Positions 1 through 11,600 of a DNA stretch of 64,000 nt are shown here, piece by piece. The translations under genes and the position numbers were made by a program. The notes below the pieces were generated by a model, which did not search any database, was not told the DNA's origin, and worked only from the letters and a program-made list of their open reading frames with translations. Within the stretch, counting starts at the first letter, position 1. The number at the start of each line of letters is the position of its first letter. The stretch is from Lineus longissimus. Lineage: Eukaryota > Nemertea > Pilidiophora > Heteronemertea > Lineidae. Location of the stretch: NCBI RefSeq assembly GCF_910592395.1, contig NC_088314.1, forward strand, positions 5,766,001-5,830,000. The letters are read 5' to 3'.

Positions 1-2778
1 TGCCCCCCATTGCATGCTAGTAAGAAGCATTGGCATTGGCAAAACTTCATGCCTGTTTTAATAAAGCCTTTAACTTCAAACTTAAATCACTGGTCGGTTT
101 GGCTTTTGTTCGTCAGCACCACCTGGACTCGTCCACAGGTAATGACAAAGGGACTCTACAAAACAGTCATTTGATACCTTCAGTTTGGGCACTAAAGTTG
201 TGAATACTAGGTACAAGTGTAGGACAGGTCTCCTGTTCCAGCCCACGAGGAACAGGCATGATGTTTTTTCCAATACATTTCTCAATGTATTTCTGCATTT
301 TAATCGGCTGAATCATCTAACATGGTCAGCATTCTGTGTACACTCCCCTGTCTGGACCAATGAGGTTGATTATAGCTTTACATGTATAGCGTGGAAGATA
401 ATTTGTACTGCCTATATTTTCTACATGTTCTATATTTTCAATGGCTGAAGTAAATATGTTGTTAAAATGGAACTTGTTTGATGGTTTTGTCACCTTATTT
501 TCAAAAGCACTGATTGGCTGAAATCCTGGAGCTGGTTGTTTTTGAGATAATCAGTTATAAGATGCCAAACCCACCATCCATATACTTGTGTGTTCCATTA
601 AAATTTTCTGTAAGGTTGCCAGTCATTATGCATTGGCAAGTTTGCTTAACAGTGTAATTAATTGGTTGGCGTAGTTGGCTCTCAATCACTACATAACATT
701 ATATTTTGGCCAAAACTACACCTCGACCTATGGTGGTTGGTTTGTATGGTAGTGAAATGTATTAATGCACCTAGGACAAGAGATGTGGATCATGTTGGGT
801 CTTGAAATGAAAGGGTGTTTCATGAAAGGAAGTGATTTTGGATGGAATTAATGTTTATCCTTGATGAAATGCCTTTCTATATGGTTTATGCTAAACTTGT
901 ATATCAGGTCCATCATTGCCGCACGGGGCATTGATAGATTTCAGATTCTCTATCCTATGTTAGCAGGTTGTCCAAATTCTGGCGAAATTTCTTCTCAGTC
1001 TTAGGCGGTTCTATACTCCATGTGTACTTTCTTTAGATCATGGTTAGTGACCACTGGGGTAGAAAGATGTGCATAAAAGACTTCTTCAATTACTCACCTG
1101 TAGTGCAGTTTATGTAGATGGAATAAAACATCATTATGCCCAAAAAATTGTGTCTCTGTTGATGTTATTTTAACTAAAACATGTGTGAGCAAGCTAAATG
1201 ACAGCATAGTTACACAAGTTGTTGTTACTTGATTTATCAGAGGATTTTCCCCCGGAGAGAGTAAGATCACTTCTGCTAGAGGAAGAGACAATGTCACAAC
1301 CTAGACTCCCCCTGAAGAATACTGAGGTTATATGATAGTATAACAGAAATAATATATGAGGGATGATCTCTTCACTCCATTATCATTATTTCTTGTATGA
1401 AATGGACACGACATGGTCACAATTTGATGAAGTCGATAATGATTTTCGAGAGACCAAGTCACAGCCTTCTTATTCTAATGTCCTGATCACAATGTTACTC
1501 TCACAAGACATGAGTTCCTGCAATCTTTTCAGTGTTATTCATTATGTGACAAAGTAGGGATTCCAGAGATAATTTTGACACTAAATTCATCTGAAACATC
1601 AAAGAATATCATATGAATTATGATGGTCAAAATCAAAGACACAATCAGCTAAAATGTTTAGACCTGATGCCCATGACAAATCCCATGTGCGTCGACGAAA
1701 TGGAGGCTCATCCGGGTCTTTGTCTTCAACATGGCGGCCGATGGAGGTTCGTTATCAAAATTTTATCATCTGCGTTTGTGTCAATTTTGGTGATCTAAAT
1801 CACAATTTTTTAATATTGCAGGAGTCAGATAGCCTAATTAGTATCTCTAGATAAAAATAACGAAATTTTATGACAATGAATTGTGTTATTATGATGTAAT
1901 TTTATGTTCAAACTAAGACCGCCTTTTTCCGTGCTCGTGCGGTCTGCCATTTTGATCAATGGAGTGTTCTCGATTTTCTGCGGAATTTCATGTCCGTTTT
2001 TGCAGTAAGATACGTGCAGAAAGTGTGACTCTGAAAATGTTGGTTTGAGGTGGGAAATCTGTCCTATGTCTGATGGGAATTCGTTGAAGAAGGAGCCACG
2101 CAAAAATCAAAAAATGCGTATTTCCATTGTAATACTAATAGTGCATTCTTCAGTATAACTACAATCGGCGAATGGCGCACTACTTCATTCATTATCATGC
2201 GCATGCACATCTATGCATACATACATGCATGCAGCGCCGAAAGCCAATCGCAGGAAATTCGTCATGGGTTTCATGTTGTTGCCACCCATTTGTTCCCCAT
2301 ACCACTTTCTTGGCGAGGCTTTCCTGTTTAGCTCGGCAGTGCTGTTCTATTCACCAATTATTGTGTCGACTGAGGCTCGTAACCTTTCTTGCCAAAATGC
2401 CACCTGGCACGGCCTGATAGGCTAACCCCATTTACGTTACCTTAACATTCATTTTGGTTTGTCATTTTGATTTTCACAAGATATCATGATATATCCTCTT
2501 ACCCGTCAGATCCCATCAGGATGTGTCACCGGCTCTGTTGTGATTGTTTAAGACCATGTGACATCATCTTTGCAGGAGATTCAGTTGAAATTTGACGTTT
2601 CAGCATGACCCTTCCACTGTCTTACTGACAACAGGCCCCAATATCGGGAGTTTAGACAATACTATTACAAGAGATGTGACAAGAAGACCTGTGCCTGCCA
2701 ATCATGCAATGTCATGAATCGCTCTCTAGGCAGTTCAGCATGTGGTGGTGAATCTTAAAATCATTCATTATTTTTCAG
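1..2778. other. upstream flank, no coding gene seen
   Basis: I see no reading frame with family similarity or a convincing exon on either strand. An AATAAA near position 59 could be the poly(A) signal of a gene ending just upstream, but nothing else supports that. Around 2,205-2,235 there is an ATGC/CATA-rich simple stretch. The promoter and non-coding first exon of HUWE1 should lie in this interval. Confidence 0.5.
1690..2004 (+). promoter_or_regulatory. candidate HUWE1 promoter / non-coding first exon
   Basis: The HUWE1 start codon lies in an exon that begins after a splice acceptor (TTTTTCAG ending at 2778), so a non-coding exon must lie upstream. At 1728-1738 there is AACATGGCGGC, which fits the YY1-type motif often found at animal housekeeping start sites. 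A usable donor, GTAAGA, sits at 2005. Both facts are visible; joining them into one first exon is inference, and transcript data could place it elsewhere in 1-2770. Confidence 0.25.
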
Positions 2779-2829
2779 GCCATGTAGAACAGTAGATTTC
2801 TTGGTAATTTAAGTGGTAAATAAGCCAAC

Positions 2830-5800
2830 ATGAAAATCGATCAAAACAAACTCAAGAAAGGCACGTCGGAAGTGGTAAGTTGATCAGTAATATCAAGTTT
2901 GTCTATTTGAAATAACATTATGAATCTGAGTTTGAAATATTTGAAAACAGACATGGGCCCTTAGACACGTTAATTCAAATAAGATGGTATGACAAAGTCA
3001 TGGCTATTCAATCATGTGATCAGGTTTGAATAGTACAGTATTGCCACATTTACTTTTCCAGCCTGCCGACTGCCGGACGTTGATTGAACGTCTGAAGTCC
3101 TGTAGTCAGGATGACTTGCTTGGAGAATTGAAGCAAATCAAGTCCTGGTCCTATGGAAAGGTAAGACTATTGGTCTCGAAGGTCATCATGTCAGTTTGAA
3201 TAAAACTGAGAAGCTGTGTGATCAATCCCAGAACTATGTACTGAAAATAATGAACACCACGAAGAACAAGGAGATGTGGAAGAGGACTACCAGTCACATT
3301 GCCAAACTTAGAAACCTAAAAACGGTTACATTTGTTTTATAGCCCTCGCACAAGAGTCGACTTGTAAACATATTGTATTGAGGTCTTAGCATTTGTTTGC
3401 ATTTGGTATTTTGTTTTGTTGGCTCAGGGTTTGGACAGCTGTGTTGTACACAACAATGGTGGATTTCAGTGATGTTTTATCAAGCACATATCTGACCTAA
3501 AACTGCAGACTCACAATTCTGAGAAATTCCACCATCTCTCCGATTCTTCTGCTCTTTGGGAGACACCCTGTCTCATCCTTGTTCTCAAAAGATCTGGAGA
3601 GTTCAAATATTTTATCTGTGATATTTCACTGAATGTTGTTTTTTCAGTGCGAGTTGTTCCATTGGGCAGATGTGCTTGATATTTTTGATGAAGTTTTAGA
3701 TAAGGCATGCAGGAGGGAGACTGATACAAAGTGGATTCTCATGTGTGACCTTGAAGGCAATGAGCAGGTTAGTCATTTCTGAAGTCAAGTTGTTTGAGTA
3801 GCATATGCCAAGTTTTAAAAAGGGGCTCATGGCAATACCAAGTTGTGGTTTAAAGAAATACTTAGTTGTCATTTTGTGGATTTCAGTGATGTCGTATCAA
3901 GCACATATCTCAACTAAAAATGCAAACTATCCACAATCAATCTCATTCAGTTCCACTGGTGCTGCTGCCTAGTGCAGGATAACTCCGTTTGAAGTTGTTT
4001 TAAATGCTGTCAGAATTAGCTAGGGGGGGGGGGGGGCAAGTTAGTCCTACTCCTATTCACCCTGTGTTGCATTTTCCAATACTGATTCATTGTCTTCTTA
4101 CCACAAATTACATAATCATCATGTTCTTATCTTTACAAACCACCATCTGTATCTTTCAGTTGAAGGAACTCCTCCTCCAGGTACTCCTGTTCACCGCCCT
4201 TCTGATTGAGCACAGCTTTTCTCGCCATCTCTACAATTCGATGGAGCACTTAACAACCCTGATGTCGTCAAGTGATATGACAGTAGTCCTAGGGGTATTG
4301 AACCTTCTCTACGTCTTTAGTAAGAGGTCCAACTTCATCACGAGGCTGAACATGGAGAAGAAGCAGGCTCTCGTTCTCAGGCTGTCTCACCTGGCAGAGG
4401 TGGGTTGTGATATTCTTATCTCTCTCTAATCCTTGCACTCTTGATTTCTTGGACATATTACATTGCCGAGCAAGCTAGATTCTCTGACCCTGAATTTGCT
4501 ATATAAAATCGATACAGATCCGTTGACAAGCGAGGAAATAAATAATATGATTCAAAATGTGTGTATAATAAAAAACAAAATGCAAGGTCTTAATTTCCAG
4601 TTCAGCTCACAAGGTACTGTCTTGTTCAAAATGTCTGACTCGGTATTTCTAAATCAAAAGTAAATGACTTTTTTTGTAGAGCTGGGGAGGAAAGGAGAAC
4701 GGTTTTGGACTCGCTGATTGCTGCCAGGACCTTCCTATAAATGTAAGTTTATTTATCCTCGATTACTAATCATACACAAGTTGACTTGATTTAGATAATT
4801 CAAGATTGTTACCCCAACCCAATTTCAAAGTAAACCCTTGAGTAATGGAAACAGTCCAGACACTGTAGTGATGTGTGCCAGTATCTGGTGGATCTATGGA
4901 TTTAGATGTAACATTTGTAGCTTAGGTGAATTCGCAAATTTCCTTTTGAAGTTGTGGCAGTTCAGTTCCTACACGTATCCATATTGAGTTAAAAATGGGT
5001 GTCCAATAAGTGTTAATATTGTTTGATTTTCTTCTTATAGAAATATCCTGGTAGTGCGACAACACTCCACTTTGAATTCTATGCAGAAGTTAGTGATGAC
5101 AAGTCGGGCAGGAAGGTAAATATTAGGCTAGTGAACCCCAAAGAGTTTGCAGAGTTAGGAGGCCGGTCAGAGTGACCAATCCCCAAAAATTGATGCCTTT
5201 TTGATCAAGTCCATGGCTCTTGAAATGAGTATGCTGGTATAAAAGTTAGCACTGGAATTTATCCAGTTATTTCACTCCTTACAAATTGACACTCCATGTT
5301 TCAGAATACAGCCAATGTAGTTAGCTGTATCCATGTGGATAACTTGGACAAAGTGGAGAAATCTCCTGGAGAGATTATGGAAGAACTTCTCAGAACATTC
5401 GGTGTTCCAGATGATAAACAGGTAATTTCTTAGAGCTATAGAATGTTTGACAGAATGTTGTGTTGTTGCCCAGTGAACTACTTACTTGTTAGCCGACTTC
5501 TGATGGTCTGCCCTTGTGTCTAGCAGTAGCATGACCAGAAGTTAGGAAGAAGCACGACTGAGCCACTATAACCCTATATTTGGGTAGTTAGTATAGCCTT
5601 GTAATAGGCTTAATAAAAATATCATTCTGGTGTTTTCAATTGCTAGTAATTTTTCATTTACTCTTGTTTCAGATTTCGCTCTTCACTCACATTCGATTGG
5701 CGCATGCATTCTCCAAATATGAGCGTAGAATTCAGTGTGTACAGGCACGTCTTCAGGCTATTTCGATCCTGGGTAAGTGACAATATCTTCATTTTTAGGT

Positions 5801-8663
5801 CATGGGAATTCAATTTGTGGGTCATGTGTGCTCTATGTTAGGGTTGCACTGTCGTATCTCCACCCTACAACACTGTGTATTTGGTGGTCGTAAACTGGTG
5901 CTAGATAAAAGTCTGTGACCAGCATCGTTGGATGACAGACATGTGAGCTGTGATCTTGGTTTTTAACTGACACATTTTCCCACAATTTTGTAATGGTAAT
6001 AATCTGATATCAATCAAATAGTCTGGATAGTTTGTTGCACTGTCGTATCTCCACCCTATAACACTGTATTTGGTGGTCGTAAATTGGTGCTAGATAAAAG
6101 TCCGTGACCAGCATCGTTGGATGACAGACATGTGAGCTGTGATCTTGGTATTTAATTGACACATTTTCCCACAATTTTGTAATGGTGATAATCTGATATC
6201 AATCAAATAGTCTGGATAGTTTGTTGCACTGTCGTATCTCCACCCTATGACACTGTGTATTTGGTGGTCGTAAACTGGTGCGAGATAAAAGTCTGTGACC
6301 AGCATCGTTGGATGACAGACATGTGAGCTGTGATCTTGGTTTTTAACTGACACATTTTCCCACAATTTTGTAATGGTAATAATCTGATATCAATCAAATA
6401 GTCTGGATAGTTTGTTGCACTGTCGTATCTCCACCCTATGACACTGTGTATTTGGTGGTCGTAAACTGGTGCTAGATAAAAGTCTGTGACCAGCATCGTT
6501 GGATGACAGACATGTGAGCTGTGATCTTGGTTTTTAACTGACACATTTCTACACAGTTTTTGATAATGTCGACCACTTTTGATTTTATTGAAATAACGAT
6601 TTGTTATAAGTTAGCTTATTATCTTCCAGTGTATTCCAATGCCATTCAAGACAGTGTTAACAGTTTGCTGTACAATGGCTTGATAGAAGAGCTGGTCGAT
6701 ATCCTTGAATTGAAGGATCCCAAATTAATGGACATAAAAGCTGCGTCACTTCGAACACTGACATCAGTAATCCACCTGGAGAGGAACCCAAAGTAAGTGT
6801 CGTAAAGAGTCCCTCATTAAGTGCAGTTGGTCAGTTTTTGGTTGGGCTTGTGAATCTCGATCATGATATCAATTTATGATATAATATGCCATAAGCAGTG
6901 AAGCTTCCCAAATAGGTAGTTGTAAGGTTAGCGCCAATCATTTGCTCATTACAGTTTTGATGAAACACGGCCAGCTCAGTGAGCTAACTACAGAGTGCCA
7001 GATTCAGACTCGAAGAATATAGCACCTAGACTTGAAGGTTCTAAGATTTGTTAGAAAGCAGTACGACTCAAAAATTGTTTGCTGCAATGCATTATTTTGC
7101 TAAGTTTTCTTACAATTAATACATATTGCTACAACTCTGCTCTCTTTTCTGTGCATCACTATTATTCTTGCATAAATGCTTCAATGTTGTCATTTGTCTT
7201 AAGTTGTTGTTTAATTTCCAGTTCCAATTTTAGGTTGAATGCAATCATCGATGCCACAGGAGCAGCTTCGTACCATGGATTCCTACCGGTGCTCGTCAGG
7301 ACTTGCATACAGCACATGTCAGGTAGGGGAAATCTTCTGAAGAAACATGATTCCACATCATGTTGTAACTGTTTTGTACCTACATGTATGGCCTTTCAAG
7401 CTGAGTTGTGTTTCAAACTGAGGAAGATTCTCTGTCTTACATGATCCCAGACCAAATAAGATTGGCTGGCACTTCTGCATCGTCCATCCGGGATTATTGC
7501 ACACACTTGCCTCTGGATGAAATCTCTGGAAAATTATAAGTTGTGTAAACGAAAGCCTTGGTGATTTCTCCCTTCTGTCTTGTTGTGATCAGTGCACTGT
7601 GGTATCTCCACCCTTTACTGTATTGTGTATTTGGTGTTCGAAAACCAGTGCTAAAGTAAAGTCAGTGACCAGCATCGTTAGATGACAGACTTAAGAGCTG
7701 TGGTCTTGGTATCAAACTGATACAAAAGTTTCATTCACAATTCGTTGTCTTAAAATTCTTCTATGTAACTATGATGGCAACATTTAAAAAATCTTTCTTG
7801 CAGACAACAACTTGGAATCATTTCCGCTGCCATTTGCTACGGCTCTCTTCTCGTTCTTGTACCATCTAGCAAGTTATGAAAGCGGTGAGTATTCAATCTT
7901 TCAAAAGATTGCTGCAGACGTTGCTGTTTCTTTAAAAATATGCATTTATCGTGGTATCCAGTGATGATTTTTCCACAGATAGGGACAAATGAATATCCGT
8001 GATTAGAATCTGTGCCTGAGGATAACGTGTACGTTCAGGCACACCTGAAAATCCTATGCCCAATCTTGTCTCAAAGGCTTTTGGTAGGCTGCAGTAACTT
8101 GACATACAGTTTCAGTCTATCTTCTCCCTAATACAGGTGGTGAGGCCCTTGAATCTTGTGGCATGATGGAATCCCTACTTAAAGTCATCAACTGGTATGG
8201 TGAAGGCCAAGAACACATCACGGTAAGAATTAACGTTGTCGTTCAGAAGCTGTTGGAAAAGACTAGGCGCAGTCTCAATGAAAGAGTTTTCATGTACGAG
8301 TGTAAATGGATTTCAATGATGGCATGAACAAGCATATGTCTGAAATAAATGTGGACATTTTACGACTGAGAAATCCTTATAATTCAAATGAAGGTTAATG
8401 ATATGAAAGTCGTGGAGATCCAAAAAGATCCATCAGCTTGGTAAATATCATACTGCTTGTGATAAAGGAACTCTTGAATATCATAGGAGTTATTTAAAAC
8501 TCATGCATTCTGCAATTGCTTTCTGCCTCTTTTAACCCTTGAGAATATTGTGCATTTTCAGTTTGTCACGAGGGCAGTGAGGGTTGTTGATTTGATAACA
8601 AATCTGGACATGGCTGCTTTCCAGTCTCATGGTGGACTGTCCGCCTTCATCAACAGATTAGAG
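2830..8663 (+). CDS. HUWE1: HUWE1 exons 1-13 (residues 1-460, armadillo-like DUF908)
   Basis: Exons: 2830-2874, 3062-3160, 3648-3767, 4160-4399, 4680-4742, 5041-5115, 5305-5421, 5673-5772, 6630-6792, 7234-7322, 7804-7884, 8137-8222, 8562-8663. The 5' UTR part of exon 1 begins at 2779. Family signatures include [39 protein letters not shown] and [13 protein letters not shown]. This helical-repeat segment forms part of the ring that holds substrates. Exon 10 to exon 11 skips a short stretch that differs from human ([12 protein letters not shown] against the longer human linker). Confidence 0.95.
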
Positions 8664-11600
8664 GTAAGCCCCGTTACCCCAGTTGTTTGATCTGCATCTC
8701 TTGATTTCAATGATGGCATGAAACAAGCATATGTCTGAAATTCATGAAGACATTCATTCTCTGAGAAATCAAGCTGGAAGTAAATACCTTTGTTTGCACA
8801 TTCTACTTTGAAAGGTTCAAATATGTTTTGTCAGTAGCAAACTCGAACAACATCAGTACTTTGTAAGTCAATTTTAGAGGTCGTGTGATTGAGCATTAAC
8901 TATTGTAATTGGAAGAATCTTTGATTTGAGTCTTCAACTGAATTTTGTCGACTTGAATATGGCAGCATGAAGTCGGTATCACCTGAATTTTGATTTTGAT
9001 ACATTCCAGCATGAAGTTGATATCTGCAGAAAGGAACAACCGTTTGTGATCAGACCAGATCGTAGTGAGTCTGCGAGTGGTCTCGACTCCAACCCTGCCT
9101 CACCTGCTAGCCTTACAAAGAGTGCTTCACCAATGGATATGGATGGAGAAAACAAGCCCAGTGATCATAATGATGCGGTCAATAGTGGTGCCTCTACTTC
9201 AGTTGGGTTAACGAAGGAGCAGAAAGCAGAACTGTATGCTGAGGCTAAAACCGGTAACTAATCTGTTGTTGAATTGCCCATTTCATATTTGTGTTCATGA
9301 CTCATTTTTGTTAAGAAGTCTAAATGTCTAAAGTTTACTTTGACCTTGTGTAAGAGTTGTTCGTGAGTAAGTTGCTCTGCAGTATCTCCACCCTACAGTC
9401 GATCTGGTGGTCTCATTTCAGGATTGACATGTTTCCCCCAAAGGGCTGCTCTTCTCAAGTCCATGCTGAACTTCCTGAAGAAAGCGATACCTGACCCTGC
9501 ATTCTCAGAAAGCATCAGACACTGTGAGTAAATGAAATTAGATCTGTGTATTAGATTCTGTTCGAGAAGACTGTAGCAAATGGATTTCAATGATGGCATG
9601 AACAAGCATATGTCTGAAATAAATGTGGACACTTTTATTCTGAGAAATCCTAACAAATTTGTGATTATTTGAGCTCAAATATAACTTCATGTTGTGCAAC
9701 TGATCTCGGCCAAAGAGGCGAGTCTGTCTGCCGAATCAAACATCAATGAACGAAAAGTAATCATCAAGTTAAATAGTTGCCGCTCTGTTATAATATCAAT
9801 ATCTGTTTTTCCCTTCAGTAATGGATGGATCACTACCACGGTCATTGAAACATATCATCAGTAATGCTGAATACTATGGAGCATCTCTATTCTTGTTAGG
9901 TAAGTTGATCTTGCAGACAAACCTTAGCATTTTGTTTGTTTGATTTCGATGATGGCATGAAACAAGCATATGTCTGAAATTATTGAAGACATTCAATCTC
10001 TGAGAAATCAAGCTAAGAAAATATATATCTGTTGGCACCCAGATATAACTGTGTTGTCAGTTGAAAATAGTAGAGCACGTCGTCAGAAAGATTTGCGATC
10101 ACTCAAGCCTTTATGAATGAACTCTATTGGTGAGTTAATAGCAATCACTATTTCACTTTTCAGCAACTGATGCAGTTACGGTGTACGTATTCCAAGAGCC
10201 CTCCCTGCTGTCGTCCCTGCAAGACAATGGACTAACTGATGTTGTTCTACATGCTCTCCTCATCAAAGATGTAAGTACACATACGGATGGCTTAGCAGCG
10301 ATGATACTAATTCTGCTTTCTCAACTCTATGCTCACATGTTTCATTAGCAAGAAAATGCCATTCAGAGTGGCATTGCTTTAGAAGGAGGTGAGAAAAGAT
10401 TGAAAAATCTGGAAAACGTAAAAGCTTCAGTGGTTAGTTCGTAGTAGTACATAGTGCAGACTGATTTCAATGATGGCATGAACAAGCATATGTCTGAAAT
10501 AAATGTGGACATACAACCTCTGAGAAATCCGTTGCTATGAACATCTAAAAATTGTTGCTTTGATGAAATGTTGCTAACTTTTTCTCCGGCCATTCCAGGT
10601 TCCAGCCACACGCGAGGTATTGGCCTCCCTGCCCAATGTTTTCAGCGCCCTGTGCCTGAACGCTAGGGGTTTGGCGGCATTCGTCCAGTGTAAGCCATTT
10701 GAAAGACTCTTCAAAGTTCTACTTTCACCAGATTATCTACCAGCCATGAGAAGACGCAGGAGTTCCAATCCCCTTGGTGAGGACAAATTTCAATCCATAT
10801 CTACTCTGGTAGTGCTGCATGAATATTCAGGGTATTTTTCTCGGGGGGGTTTTGTGGCATAGTGATGAGTGTACTTCTGCAAGTGGATTCCAGTGATGTC
10901 TTAAAGAGTAAGTAAGTATCTGAAAGACAGATGTAGAGTAGTAAGTCTGAGAAGTCCACTCTTCAGGTCCCTCAGTTATTGTTATCAACCATGTATTAGC
11001 AGGTGAGGAAAAGTAGACCGAAGTAAATAAATGAACTTGGTGTATGATGTTTCTTATTTGCTCGATAGGTGATACTGCTAGCAACCTTGGTAATGCCATG
11101 GATGAGTTGATGCGCCATCAACCTTCCCTCCGATCGGATGCCACAAAAGCCATCATACAGCTGCTCGAAGAGGTCGTATCCATGGGGAAAGATCCAAAAT
11201 ATATTTGCCAGAAACCGCAACCAAAGTCTGATTCCTCAACGACAGTGACCTTGAGGTCACCGACACCCAACGAAGGCACATCCTCTGATGAAGAGGAGGA
11301 AGAAGATGACATTCCGAACGCTCAGAGTCAGACTACACCAACAAAATCTGTTGCATCAGATGTGGAAACTACTCAGTAAGTCAGAAAATCCTGATTGTTT
11401 AATTATGGAATTATGGATTTCAGTGATGGCATGAACAAGCATATGTCTTAAATAAATGTGGACAACTTACCTCTGAGAAATCCTTCAAAATATTTGTTGA
11501 AGTATTATTGCAAAAATGTTTTGTTCTTATCATATTGTTTATTTGTCTTCAGGCCATCCGCAGAACGAACACCAATTCCGTTGATGGATTACGTATTGAA

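Larger units (their letters stand above)
5837..6560 (+). repeat. tandem array of four ~190-bp H/ACA units
   Basis: Four consecutive units start about 5845, 6036, 6225 and 6416. Each is an H/ACA gene followed by the spacer TTTCCCACAATTTTG ... AGTCTGGATAGTTTG. The spacers are as similar as the genes, which means whole-unit tandem duplication inside one intron. Confidence 0.85.

Noticed and set aside
4020-4036. Run of G (13) in HUWE1 intron 3
   Set aside because: A single homopolymer; cannot form an intramolecular G-quadruplex with defined loops and may be a sequencing artefact.
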